This document shows, piece by piece, positions 26,020 through 34,159 of a stretch of 64,000 bases of DNA (position 1 is its first letter; each line of letters begins with the position of its first letter). Under the pieces are notes generated by a model that made no database searches, was not told the DNA's origin, and saw only the letters and a list, made by a program, of their open reading frames with translations. Position numbers and translations under genes: made by a program. The stretch covers positions 1-64,000 of the forward strand of contig JAFUCO010000069.1 in NCBI GenBank assembly GCA_017459635.1, given 5' to 3'. This DNA comes from Blautia sp. (lineage in GTDB: Bacteria; Bacillota; Clostridia; Lachnospirales; Lachnospiraceae).

Positions 26020-26601
26020 TCAGGCTTCTCCCTTACGTACTTTCCTGTCCTGTTCATACTTTGCAAATGTGCCCCATCTGGTATCCTTCTCCGAAAGGGT
26101 AAGCTCCATGTCCTCCGGGATGGGCCACAATACCTGGATATCAGGGTCATTGTAGATAATGCCGCCCTCGTCATTCGGATGATAATAGTCCGAGCATTTA
26201 TAGGCAAACTCCGCTATTGGTGTAAGGACCAGGAATCCGTGTGCAAATCCCTTCGGGATGAAAAACTGCTTCTTGTTCTCCGCTGAAAGGTGGACGCCAT
26301 ACCATTGTCCATATGTAGGTGATCCCTCTCTAAGGTCCACTGCAACATCAAAAACCTCTCCTGACACCACTCTGACCAGTTTGTCCTGCGGGTAGTTGAT
26401 CTGGAAATGAAGCCCTCTGAGCACTCCGTAATGTGAGCTGGACTGGTTGTCCTGTACAAACTTTACATCGATCCCTGCCTCGCAGAAGTCCCTGTAGCTG
26501 TATGTCTCTGTAAAATAGCCCCGCTCATCACCGAACACTTTGGTCTCAATAACCTTCAATCCTTCAATATTTCCACAGGATGTTACTTTTATCTTTCCCA
26601 T
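26020..26601 (-). CDS. rfbC: dTDP-4-dehydrorhamnose 3,5-epimerase
   Basis: The 193-residue protein has the RmlC cupin fold with GDERGYFTETYSYRDF, FVQDNQSSSHYGVLRGLHFQ (including the active-site His of LRGLHFQ), YPQDKLVRVVSGEVFDVAVDLR, SPTYGQWYGVHLSAENKKQFFIPKGFAHGF and a Tyr/Asp-rich C-terminus. It makes dTDP-4-keto-L-rhamnose. No rfbA, rfbB or rfbD is in the window, so these must be elsewhere. The ATG at 26601 has GGAG eight bases upstream; the longer upstream frame runs back through a repeat element and is not coding. Presence here predicts L-rhamnose, or another epimerised 6-deoxyhexose, in the polymer. Confidence 0.95.
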   Translation of the reverse strand: MGKIKVTSCGNIEGLKVIETKVFGDERGYFTETYSYRDFCEAGIDVKFVQDNQSSSHYGVLRGLHFQINYPQDKLVRVVSGEVFDVAVDLREGSPTYGQWYGVHLSAENKKQFFIPKGFAHGFLVLTPIAEFAYKCSDYYHPNDEGGIIYNDPDIQVLWPIPEDMELTLSEKDTRWGTFAKYEQDRKVRKGEA

Positions 26602-26623
26602 TATTCTCACTCCATAGGTGCTT

Positions 26624-26780
26624 AGGCACTGTACATAAATAACTTCCGAAATCTGCTTGTCTAAATTCCGCCCTGACTGCGTTGTCGTCAGTCGCCGCAG
26701 CCCGCTGCGCCTCCTTCCTCCGCCTTGCAGGGCAAAATTTATCCTGCGCATCTTTCGGAAGTTATTCATGTACAGTGCCT
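26624..26780. mobile_element. MITE-like long hairpin, 157 bp
   Basis: Terminal inverted repeats of 28 bp with one mismatch (26624-26651, AGGCACTGTACATAAATAAC onward; 26753-26780) enclose about 100 bp with further internal pairing, such as AAATTCCGCCCTG near 26672 with CAGGGCAAAATTT near 26728. It is inserted between wecE and rfbC, inside the operon. Terminal repeats, non-coding content and intergenic location fit a miniature inverted-repeat element; no transposase is present and no clear target duplication can be assigned. Confidence 0.65.
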
Positions 26781-26805
26781 TACTGTCTGTCATATGTCGT
26801 ACTTT

Positions 26806-26827
26806 CGCCGGGCCTGTAAGCCCGGCG
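26806..26827. terminator. GC hairpin after wecE
   Basis: CGCCGGGC pairs with GCCCGGCG around a six-base loop, 16 bases past the wecE stop on the minus strand. The following bases (GAAAGTACGAC) are not T-rich, so it is more likely an attenuator, RNA-stability hairpin or partial terminator than a full stop. Confidence 0.5.
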
Positions 26828-26842
26828 TTCATATGCTGCCTG

Positions 26843-27979
26843 TCAGGCCTCGTATCCTTTGTAGGAAAGCAGAAGGTCTGTAACTGTCTTAACATCTTCC
26901 ATGTCAAGATTGTAGAACATCGGGAGCCGCATAAGCCTTTCGCTCTCTTTCGTAGTGTATACGTCCTCACCGTGGAACCGGCCGAATTTTATTCCGGCAG
27001 GAGCGGAATGCAGCGGAACATAGTGGAACACCGAAGCCACTCCGTTCTCCTTGAGCCATGCGATCAGCTTTGAACGTACGCTCATGTTTTTGACCTTCAG
27101 ATAATACATATGGTAATTGTTAGTGCAATGCGCAGGTATGAACGGCCTTTCAATGAAGCCCTGTTCCTCCAGCGGTGCCAGGTGTTCGTTGTAGTACTCC
27201 CATATCTGCTGGCGTTTTGCGCATATTTTTTCACTCACTTCCAGCTGGGCATACAGATACGCTGCGTTCAGTTCACTGGGAAGATATGAAGACCCGAAAT
27301 CCTGCCATCTGTATTTGTCGACCTGGCCGCGGAAGAATTTGCTTCGGTCTGTTCCTTTCTCACGAAGGATCTCAGCCTTTTCCTGCATCTCATCATCGTT
27401 AAATACGATTGCGCCGCCCTCTCCCATGGTATAGTTTTTGGTCTCGTGGAAGCTGTAGCAGCCGAAATCTCCTATGGTTCCGAGCGCCTTGCCCTTGTAA
27501 TAAGAACCGACAGCCTGCGCTGCGTCCTCAACCACTTTCAGATTGTGCCTTTTTGCGATATCCATGATGGTATCCATCTCACACCCGATACCGGCATAAT
27601 GCACAGGAGCGATAACACGAGTTTTATCGGTGATCGCGTCCTCTATCTTTGTTTCGTCTATATTCATGGTGTCCGGGCGGACATCGACAAAGACTATCTT
27701 TGCGCCGCGAAGGACAAATGCATCCGCAGTCGAGACAAAGGTATAAGAAGGCATGATAACTTCTTCGCCCGGTTTTATCCCTGTAAGGTATGCTGCCATC
27801 TCAAGTGCATGGGTGCAGGAAGTAGTGAGCAGTACATGCCTTACATCAAACTTGTCCTGCATCCACTTATTGCACATTTTGGTATATGCTCCGTCTCCGC
27901 AGAGCATGCCGCGTTTTACTGCATCCTCGATGTATTCAGTTTCTTTTCCGGTATAAGCCGGTTTGTTAAAAACGATCAT
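26843..27979 (-). CDS. wecE: dTDP-4-amino-4,6-dideoxygalactose transaminase
   Basis: The 378-residue DegT/DnrJ/EryC1-type PLP enzyme matches E. coli WecE (RffA) along its full length. Examples are MLCGDGAYTKMCNKWMQ, LLTTSCTHALEMAA, PSYTFVSTADAFVLRGAKIV, FVDVRPDTMNIDETKIEDAI, SFHETKNYTMGEGGA with the PLP lysine (HETKN), FFRGQVDKYRWQDFGSSYLPS and YTTKESERLMRLPMFYNL. WecE converts dTDP-4-keto-6-deoxyglucose to dTDP-4-amino-4,6-dideoxygalactose (Fuc4N). It is the first gene of the polysaccharide operon, with GGGAG before the ATG, and predicts a 4-amino-6-deoxyhexose in the polymer. In enterobacteria WecE serves the common antigen; here the setting is a Gram-positive ABC-exported glycan. Confidence 0.93.
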   Translation of the reverse strand: MIVFNKPAYTGKETEYIEDAVKRGMLCGDGAYTKMCNKWMQDKFDVRHVLLTTSCTHALEMAAYLTGIKPGEEVIMPSYTFVSTADAFVLRGAKIVFVDVRPDTMNIDETKIEDAITDKTRVIAPVHYAGIGCEMDTIMDIAKRHNLKVVEDAAQAVGSYYKGKALGTIGDFGCYSFHETKNYTMGEGGAIVFNDDEMQEKAEILREKGTDRSKFFRGQVDKYRWQDFGSSYLPSELNAAYLYAQLEVSEKICAKRQQIWEYYNEHLAPLEEQGFIERPFIPAHCTNNYHMYYLKVKNMSVRSKLIAWLKENGVASVFHYVPLHSAPAGIKFGRFHGEDVYTTKESERLMRLPMFYNLDMEDVKTVTDLLLSYKGYEA

Positions 27980-28013
27980 TTTATCATTCTCCCGTGTTTT
28001 ATATATTTGTACT

Positions 28014-28148
28014 TATGCATTGGTGTTTTATACATTGATGTTTTATGCATTGGTGTTATATGCATTGGTGTTTTATGCATTGGTGTTTTATGCATTGGTG
28101 TTTTATGCATTGGTGTTTTATGCATTGGTGTTTTATGCATTGGTGTTT
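28014..28148. repeat. 15-bp minisatellite, nine units
   Basis: Nine head-to-tail copies of TATGCATTGGTGTTT, two diverged, with decayed copies running on to about 28200. It fills the 213-bp gap between the GH25 lysozyme stop and the wecE start, so it lies in the leader region of the polysaccharide operon. The plus-strand reading frame through it is a by-product of the repeat. Confidence 0.93.
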
Positions 28149-28192
28149 TTTATGCTGCTGCAGTTTGTTTTGGTGTATTATACATCAGTGCT

Positions 28193-29719
28193 TTAAACAT
28201 TTATCTTTTTTATGCATACCCCGTTTTTGTCAAAGGTGCATTTCTGGTTTCCGATCGTGATCGTAGTATTTTCAGCGCGGACACCGCTTTTGCTGTTCTT
28301 GCCGGGGTAGAAGTAGTATTCCCTGCTGCCGATCTTATGCCATCCTTTATAGGCAACGCCCTGCCTGTTGAAATAGTAAGTGTTGATCTTACCATTTTCC
28401 TTAATCTTTGTAAAGCCTGAATTGACTCTCGCGCCATCATTTCCATAATAATAGATACCGCCGCCCGAGGTAATGAGCTTGACATTCTGCCTCATAAAGC
28501 CCGCGGTTCTGTCAAACCAGTAAAACTTCCCGTTTACATTCCTGGATCCTTTATAAGCCAGATAGTCATTGCCAAGGTAGTATCTTTTTCCTTTCCAGGA
28601 TACCCAGCGTTTTTTGAGAAGCGCGCCGCTGCTGCTGCAATATACCACATCTTTTGTTTTGGAAGAATAAAGCAGTGTATTGGTATACAGATGTCCGTCA
28701 GAAGCCGCGAATCGGTACTCGTATTTCCCGATCTTCCTTGCTCCCTTTACCTTTGTTCCATTTACGTAATAGTATTTCTGCCCGTTTTCCGTTATCCAGC
28801 CGTTCTTAACCGAAGCTGTTCCGGTAGTATATGAGGCAAGCGGTGCGGTGCGCGGCTGAATGATCTTTGTATAATCTACAAAGCCGAAGTCGATGTCCGC
28901 ATTGTTCCATGTCGGTATTCCATCGATAAGCCCTTTGGTCGGATTCATGCCCGGAGTGGTATCTCCACCGGTCGCCTGCCAGATGGTGTAGCGGAAAGAA
29001 TTCTGATCCGGTTTGTTGATGGTGTCTCCATATCTTGCAAGCCACACGTCATAGTCCTTAAGCTTTGACATGTTGAGCTTTGTAAGATACCAGGAAATGT
29101 TTGTGTAGACCATCGGATAATATCCGGCTTTTTTGATCTCCTCACAGAAAGCGATCACTATGGATGTCCTCAGCTCGGTCGTAAGTGCGGCAGAAACATC
29201 GTCTTCCATATCAAACACTATCGGATAAGATATCTTGTATCCTGTTACCTTCTTAATCGCAAAGCGGGCTTCCGATACAGCTTCGGCAACTGTTTTCGCC
29301 TTGCTGTACACATATATCCCGACCGGAATGCCGTTCGCCGTCGCATTCTTCATATTGTAGTCATAAAGACTGTCTACATAATCAATGCCGTGAATAAGAC
29401 GGATAATGGCAAAATCGACGTCCGAGTTCTTTACTTTCTTCCAGTCGATGGTTTCCTGCCACGAGGATACATCTATGCCGCGGGTGATAGCCCCGGGAAT
29501 GACCTGGCCGCTTCCATTGTAGCACACTCCGTTTATCTTCCTCCAGGCCAGCGGGCTTACATCCTTCTTCTGTTTCCCTGTCAGTCCTTTTTCCTGTTCT
29601 GCAACTGCATCACTCCGTACATATGGCCCGGGAGCTGCTGCCGCAGGCAGTGCGATACAGACGCAAAGCATAATTGCGAGAAGACGGGTTTTCCAGTTTC
29701 TTTCTTTTCTGTTCGTCAT
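28193..29719 (-). CDS. GH25 lysozyme (muramidase) with C-terminal wall-binding repeats
   Basis: This 508-residue secreted protein has a signal peptide (about 1-29, cleavage near AAAAPG). A GH25 domain at about 78-285 starts with ITRGIDVSSWQETIDW, carries the catalytic acid stretch YPIVFDMEDD and ends in WNNADIDFGFVDY. About 200 residues of Tyr/Gly/Lys-rich repeats of the glucan/choline-binding type follow (NGWITENGQKYYYVNG, GWHKIGSREYYFYPG). GH25 enzymes cut the MurNAc-GlcNAc bond of peptidoglycan. AAGGAAGGG precedes the ATG. It lies just upstream of the polysaccharide operon and may help remodel the wall for glycan display or act in autolysis. Confidence 0.93.
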   Translation of the reverse strand: MTNRKERNWKTRLLAIMLCVCIALPAAAAPGPYVRSDAVAEQEKGLTGKQKKDVSPLAWRKINGVCYNGSGQVIPGAITRGIDVSSWQETIDWKKVKNSDVDFAIIRLIHGIDYVDSLYDYNMKNATANGIPVGIYVYSKAKTVAEAVSEARFAIKKVTGYKISYPIVFDMEDDVSAALTTELRTSIVIAFCEEIKKAGYYPMVYTNISWYLTKLNMSKLKDYDVWLARYGDTINKPDQNSFRYTIWQATGGDTTPGMNPTKGLIDGIPTWNNADIDFGFVDYTKIIQPRTAPLASYTTGTASVKNGWITENGQKYYYVNGTKVKGARKIGKYEYRFAASDGHLYTNTLLYSSKTKDVVYCSSSGALLKKRWVSWKGKRYYLGNDYLAYKGSRNVNGKFYWFDRTAGFMRQNVKLITSGGGIYYYGNDGARVNSGFTKIKENGKINTYYFNRQGVAYKGWHKIGSREYYFYPGKNSKSGVRAENTTITIGNQKCTFDKNGVCIKKINV

Positions 29720-29782
29720 TTTTACCCTTCCTTTGTTAAGTTATCTGTGTCCCCTTAAGATACTGATGTCCGTTATCGCATC

Positions 29783-29823
29783 AAAAGCTGCACACTGTCC
29801 GTGAAGACACTGTGCAGCTTTTA
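29783..29823. terminator. Strong bidirectional terminator after the HPr gene
   Basis: A 17-bp stem (AAAAGCTGCACACTGTC with its near-complement, one mismatch) with a short loop ends in TTTT on both strands. It is ten bases past the HPr stop codon and ends the cda operon. Confidence 0.9.
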
Positions 29824-29832
29824 TAATCTCCT

Positions 29833-30096
29833 TTACTCTCCCAGTCCTTCCGAGATAACCTTTATCACAGATTCGAGTGCTTTATCCTCGTCCTCTCCGT
29901 CACAGACTATCTCAACTTCATCCCCCATTTTAACGCATGCGCCAAGGATACTCAGGACGCTTTTTGCATTGGCCTCTCCCCCGTTGTACTTAAGCGTTAC
30001 ATTTGAGCTGAAGCTCATCGCCTCTTTGCAAAGTATCCCTGCCGGTCTCAGATGCAATCCCGAATAGTTGATCACCTTAACCTTTTTGCTGACCAT
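29833..30096 (-). CDS. HPr-family phosphocarrier protein
   Basis: The 87-residue protein has the HPr fold signature GLHLRPAG with the phosphorylatable histidine at residue 15, and NAKSVLSILGAC, which corresponds to the Ser46 region (KS) phosphorylated by HPr kinase. The leucine in GLHLRPA replaces the usual alanine. HPr relays phosphate in the PTS and in regulation; whether this copy is the main PTS HPr or a dedicated variant cannot be told. It follows cdaR at 14 bp in the c-di-AMP operon, a place where glmM is commonly found in other Firmicutes. GGGGG is five bases before the ATG, and a strong terminator follows. Confidence 0.92.
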   Translation of the reverse strand: MVSKKVKVINYSGLHLRPAGILCKEAMSFSSNVTLKYNGGEANAKSVLSILGACVKMGDEVEIVCDGEDEDKALESVIKVISEGLGE

Positions 30097-30110
30097 ACAT
30101 ACCCCCTTAT

Positions 30111-31418
30111 TCAGTCCTCATCAGGCTCCGTGGCTGTTGACACCCTGGATATCACGATCTCCGTAGATGCCTCTTCCAGAAGTTCAAAACCTTTTGGAAG
30201 CTCTATATCTACGGGTATCTGATAGCTTCCCTCTTCCATGCCCTTCACATCGATGGAAGCCTTAACCTGTTCCTCCTCCTTTTCGCCAAAATCGGCTATC
30301 GAATGATCTTCATCAGATCTTATCCGTACCTCAAGCTTGTCGATCTCGAAAGCCACCTGCAGGCCTTCCGTCCTGCCGTTTACTCCTATCTTGCTGGTCG
30401 GGATCGAAAGCCGTTTGCCCTCCTCCGGAAGAATATGAAAGTTGACCAGGATCTCATTGTTTGAACCGCTGGTAAGCTTCATGCCTTCGGGAAGATACTG
30501 TGTAATGTCTATCTTGAATTCACGGTCAGCCGACGAACCGGTAATGTCAACTTCTTCATCGTCTATCGTTATCGTATTGCCATTCTCACGCAGAAGCGAA
30601 AGAGCATCTGACGTGCCTGCAACGCTTATGGTCTCGGGAACCGTGCTGACACTCTCCACCACAAATCCCTTTTGCGGTGAACTGTTATAAAGCACATTCA
30701 GCTTAACGTCACTCTTCGTTTTCCACAGTCTTGTGGTCACTGTGACCTTCCCGTTGTTGTCAAATCTTAAGTTGTTCATCTCGGCGGAGCTTAATGCTTC
30801 ACCGTTCTTATCTATAACGGAGAAATCCGAGGTTTCCGTGAAATCCTCCGTAACACCCTCGACGCTCAGATTGACGCTCACCTTGTCGATCTTGCGAAGC
30901 AGCGACTGGGGGCCTGTTATCCTTATCTTTTCAGGACTTACAGTCTGGCTTCCCACTTCATATCCTGCTCCCGGCCTGGTATCTCCGCTGTTTACCCCTA
31001 CCATGAACTCGCTGGTGACCTTCTCTTCAAGCTTGACGCTGACATTCTGCGGCCATACCGATATGTTTCCCGGTGAGATACCGCTTACAGCTGCAGTTAC
31101 CGGAATCATTACCGGGTCGGTATCAAGGCTGACAGCCTGCTGCAGATCAGCTATTACGCTGATATCTGCTGCAGATATGCCGTTTACTGTTTTCCGGTCG
31201 CCCTCTATTGTGACCCTGACCGGAGTTTCATTGACGTCCCGCAGGCATACCAGACCCGTATCATCGATATAAGCCTCGTTAACCAGTTCGAAATCAGAGA
31301 TTGTAAAGCTTTTGCTGATGCTCGGATTGTCGATGTTCACGACCACAAGCCAGACAATGATGCCTATCAGTACTGAGACGATCTTCAACGTTATATTGGC
31401 CGTCAGTTTTTTCTTCAT
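30111..31418 (-). CDS. cdaR: CdaR/YbbR-domain regulator of diadenylate cyclase
   Basis: The 435-residue protein has one N-terminal membrane anchor (IVSVLIGIIVWLVVVNIDNP, residues about 12-32), followed by about four extracytoplasmic YbbR repeats, each of the form (V)PVxVTxxG...I...ISxxPxxVxVxG. CdaR binds CdaA through the membrane and modulates c-di-AMP synthesis. It starts 21 bp after cdaA with GTGAGG upstream. An acidic tail (STATEPDED) ends the protein. The gene that follows is HPr rather than glmM. Confidence 0.92.
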   Translation of the reverse strand: MKKKLTANITLKIVSVLIGIIVWLVVVNIDNPSISKSFTISDFELVNEAYIDDTGLVCLRDVNETPVRVTIEGDRKTVNGISAADISVIADLQQAVSLDTDPVMIPVTAAVSGISPGNISVWPQNVSVKLEEKVTSEFMVGVNSGDTRPGAGYEVGSQTVSPEKIRITGPQSLLRKIDKVSVNLSVEGVTEDFTETSDFSVIDKNGEALSSAEMNNLRFDNNGKVTVTTRLWKTKSDVKLNVLYNSSPQKGFVVESVSTVPETISVAGTSDALSLLRENGNTITIDDEEVDITGSSADREFKIDITQYLPEGMKLTSGSNNEILVNFHILPEEGKRLSIPTSKIGVNGRTEGLQVAFEIDKLEVRIRSDEDHSIADFGEKEEEQVKASIDVKGMEEGSYQIPVDIELPKGFELLEEASTEIVISRVSTATEPDED

Positions 31419-31439
31419 CTTTGCCTCACTGTTACTCCC

Positions 31440-32309
31440 TTATTTCATAAGCCTCTCTTTAAGTTTCAGACGGAGTTTTCCGTTTTCCACTACCTTCTTA
31501 TCCTGGATCTCCTCCAGTTCCTTCCTGAGCGATGCACTGTTTAAATTCCGTTCAAGCCTGCCTCTTCGGGCAACAGATACGGCACCGGTTTCTTCCGACA
31601 CTATAATGGTAAGCGAATCGCTGACCTCACTTATGCCGATGCCTGCCCTGTGCCTGGTGCCCAGCTGTTTGCTGAGCTCCATATTGTCGGACAGCGGCAG
31701 GTAACATGTGGCCGCGACGACACGGTTGCCGCGCACGATCACTGCTCCGTCATGAAGAGGAGTATTCTTCTCAAAAATATTTATCAACAGCTGGCTGGTA
31801 AGCACAGCATCGATATTGATCCCCGTACGTTCATATTCAGACAGCCTCACATCCTGCTCCATGACGATCAGGGCTCCGGTTTTTACCTCCGCCATCTCGA
31901 ATGACGCCCGCACGATCTCATTTATGGTGCGGTCGGTAAAACGTTCCTGTACATCCCGTCCGGTGTCAAACGGTATCAGTGCAGCAAAGATCTTCTTCTG
32001 TCCAAGCTGCTCAAGGACCCTTCTCAGCTCAGGCTGGAATATTACGATAAGTCCTATTATCAGAACGCTTGCCAGATTGCGTACGATCCAGAGGATCGTA
32101 TTCATCCTGAGTATATATGCAAGAAATATGAAAATGGCCACTACCAGGATCCCCTTGAGAAGGGAATATGCCCTGGTGAATTTAATCCATCTTATGAACT
32201 GATAAACGAAATAGGATATCAGAATGATCTCCAGGATGTCTGTGATTCCGACAGCCGGGATCGTGATCCGGGACAGATATTTTATCAGAAATGACAGAAC
32301 ATTCTGCAC
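31440..32309 (-). CDS. cdaA: Diadenylate cyclase CdaA
   Basis: The 289-residue membrane enzyme has three N-terminal membrane segments (about 20-100) and a DAC domain with the two hallmark motifs, LHDGAVIVRGNRV and GTRHRAGIGIS. It condenses two ATP into c-di-AMP, which controls potassium and osmolyte balance and wall homeostasis. The start is GTG with GAGGTG ahead. It follows the 368-residue membrane protein after 97 bp containing a GC-rich repeat, and precedes cdaR. Confidence 0.96.
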   Translation of the reverse strand: MQNVLSFLIKYLSRITIPAVGITDILEIILISYFVYQFIRWIKFTRAYSLLKGILVVAIFIFLAYILRMNTILWIVRNLASVLIIGLIVIFQPELRRVLEQLGQKKIFAALIPFDTGRDVQERFTDRTINEIVRASFEMAEVKTGALIVMEQDVRLSEYERTGINIDAVLTSQLLINIFEKNTPLHDGAVIVRGNRVVAATCYLPLSDNMELSKQLGTRHRAGIGISEVSDSLTIIVSEETGAVSVARRGRLERNLNSASLRKELEEIQDKKVVENGKLRLKLKERLMK

Positions 32310-32339
32310 GCTATTTCACCTCACTGTTCCTCAAAAACC

Positions 32340-32376
32340 GTTGCTGTTTACGGCGCAGCTGCAGGCGGCCGGGCCT
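32340..32376. repeat. GCAGGCGGCCGGG repeat, copy 1
   Basis: This 37-base stretch, from GTTGCT to GCAGGCGGCCGGGCCT, resembles 34077-34113 at about 29 of 37 positions and shares its GC core with the hairpin at 60917-60960. It is intergenic, between the 368-residue protein and cdaA. Confidence 0.5.
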
Positions 32377-32406
32377 CTATAGCAGCCAGAGCCGCCACAG
32401 ACGCGA

Positions 32407-33513
32407 TCAGAGATCCTTCAGCGATTCTTCCAGTTTCTTTTCAAAATCCACCTGATCGATCCCGTCTACGGACTCTACAGGCGCAGCCTCCTCTGCAATC
32501 TGGGATATCGGGATCACCGGACGGCTCTCCTTTCCCGGATGCGGTTCATATGAAACTACCGGATCAGAAGATACGCGTTCGCTCAAAGAACCCTGCCCTG
32601 TAAACTTTTTGACGCTCCGCTTCGATGTTGCCACTGTTGCCTTCGGAACAGCCTTAACATAGTAGTAGTATTCGTCATCCTCGTAATTCAGCCTTTCTGT
32701 ACGGCTGTAATCTCCTCCGAAGAAGAAAAACTCGATCACAAGGCCTACCGCAATTGAGATAGCCGCCTGTATCAGCAGTGGCTGAATAAGGATCTCGATA
32801 TCAAGATAATATGCTTCAAGTATGAATATCAGCACATATCCGATACCACCCGCGATTATGGCAATACGCCACGCATAATCGAATGAGCGTGTCCTCAAAA
32901 GATTCACAAGCAGAATAACGGCCGCAAAAGCGATCACCGTCATCCACATGACCCAGTTCTGAGCCAGCCCGTCCGCCATCATGATTATCTTGGGAATTAT
33001 TTCCATTTCAGAATTGAGAAGAGTCTCGGAATTAGCACGCAGGAACCGGATAAAATAGTATAATATCACCCCTGCAGTCGAAGGAAAAATGGAAAAAGCG
33101 CTGCCAAGAAGCCCGGAGCCTATGGGAAGCAGCACCGGAACATCAAATGCGAAGGACAGCGGAGTGCATATCAGCACCGGATACAGTCCTCCCGAAAATC
33201 GCAGGAAGAGGACTGCTATCAGCAATATCAGGACCAGCATGAAGGCCCCGACCTCTATTCCCAGCGCGTAGGAATGAGCTATCATCAGCACAAACCCCAC
33301 AAAGGCTGTCGCCCCGGAGGGAAGAATGCTGCAGATCAGCGCAAGTATGACTATGACAAAAATGCTGTTAAGTCTGGTAAGGTAACCCATATTTTCATTT
33401 ATCCAAAGAAAATATACCAGTGCAACAGCAAATTTAAACATGGGCATCAGGTACAGCTCAAGACGCCCATATATACTTTTAACCTTCTGTTTGAATTCGA
33501 GCAGCGCAGTCAT
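32407..33513 (-). CDS. Polytopic membrane protein upstream of cdaA, unknown function
   Basis: This 368-residue protein has about eight to nine membrane segments in its first 270 residues (FVGFVLMIAHSYALGIEVGAF, FSGGLYPVLICTPLSFAF). A cytoplasmic tail of about 95 residues follows, rich in Tyr, Ser, Pro and Glu (NYEDDEYYYYVKAVP). I do not recognise the family. It overlaps the preceding small membrane protein by four bases, and the order 144-residue protein, this protein, cdaA, cdaR suggests a shared operon, so a part in envelope or c-di-AMP physiology is plausible. GGAGG precedes the ATG. Confidence 0.75.
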   Translation of the reverse strand: MTALLEFKQKVKSIYGRLELYLMPMFKFAVALVYFLWINENMGYLTRLNSIFVIVILALICSILPSGATAFVGFVLMIAHSYALGIEVGAFMLVLILLIAVLFLRFSGGLYPVLICTPLSFAFDVPVLLPIGSGLLGSAFSIFPSTAGVILYYFIRFLRANSETLLNSEMEIIPKIIMMADGLAQNWVMWMTVIAFAAVILLVNLLRTRSFDYAWRIAIIAGGIGYVLIFILEAYYLDIEILIQPLLIQAAISIAVGLVIEFFFFGGDYSRTERLNYEDDEYYYYVKAVPKATVATSKRSVKKFTGQGSLSERVSSDPVVSYEPHPGKESRPVIPISQIAEEAAPVESVDGIDQVDFEKKLEESLKDL

Positions 33514-33944
33514 ACGCTCTTTCCTCCCGTGCTTCTGTTCCCTGCAGGTTTTTTCTCCTCGCGGTTGTACAGTTTTTCAAGCTTTGTCAGTTCCTCGTAA
33601 TAGGTCCTGACACTCTTCTTCGCCATGTGGTACTTTACGGTATACTGTATATAGGTAAGGATCGTGTAAACAACCAGCACCACTGCATAACCGAGAAGTA
33701 TATCAATACCTATCTCCATAAGATCCATCTTATGAATGTTGTCCATCAGATAATCGCCATAATAGATGCAGGCAGATCCTATAAGAAGGGCGTAGCCCGC
33801 CGTTACCAGGAAAAAGTTCCTGATCAGAGCCAGTCCTATATAATCGCTTCTGTAATATTTGCTGACAGGCAGGTACTTGCGTCCCTGGGTCTTCTCATAT
33901 AAAGCGAGTCTGTTCATGCTCCTGACTTTTTCTTCATTAAGCAC
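33510..33944 (-). CDS. Small two-helix membrane protein, unknown function
   Basis: This 144-residue protein has a charged N-terminus (NRLALYEKTQGRKYLPVSKYYRSDY), two membrane segments (about 40-62 and 78-100) and a C-terminal basic/acidic helix (KSVRTYYEELTKLEKLYNREEK), possibly coiled coil. The start is GTG at 33944 with GGAGG upstream. The stop overlaps the next start (ATGA). Family not recognised; it is the first gene of the cda operon as far as can be seen. Confidence 0.75.
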   Translation of the reverse strand: MLNEEKVRSMNRLALYEKTQGRKYLPVSKYYRSDYIGLALIRNFFLVTAGYALLIGSACIYYGDYLMDNIHKMDLMEIGIDILLGYAVVLVVYTILTYIQYTVKYHMAKKSVRTYYEELTKLEKLYNREEKKPAGNRSTGGKSV

Positions 33945-34076
33945 TTTTAATCGCCCCTCCGGAAACAGTCATCTTATGCACGTACAATAAGTACGGGCAT
34001 TTCATTGTCATCCTGATATTATAACATAGAACAGGAATCGTGAAAAGGACTATTTTAATATTATTGTAAACCACCT

Positions 34077-34113
34077 GTTGCTATACACTGCCCAGCCGCA
34101 GGCGGCCGGGTCT
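34077..34113. repeat. GCAGGCGGCCGGG repeat, copy 2
   Basis: It is similar to 32340-32376 and lies in the 215-bp gap between comF and the two-helix membrane protein gene, in the same orientation as copy 1. The rest of the gap shows no gene I can support. Confidence 0.5.
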
Positions 34114-34159
34114 GAGCCCTTCATTCGGAATCTCGCCCTTACGGCCGTGAACAGACTGT

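Noticed and set aside
26602..26970. N-terminal extension of RfbC by 123 residues
   Set aside because: The extension reads through the MITE-like hairpin; the ATG at 26601 fits the family length and has GGAG upstream.
28014..28148. Possible CRISPR array
   Set aside because: Units are 15 bp, contiguous and without spacers; no cas genes.
27446..28420. 324-residue plus-strand ORF with CIGVLCIGVL repeats
   Set aside because: It is antisense to wecE and the lysozyme, has no ribosome site, and its repeats are simply the 15-bp minisatellite read in frame.
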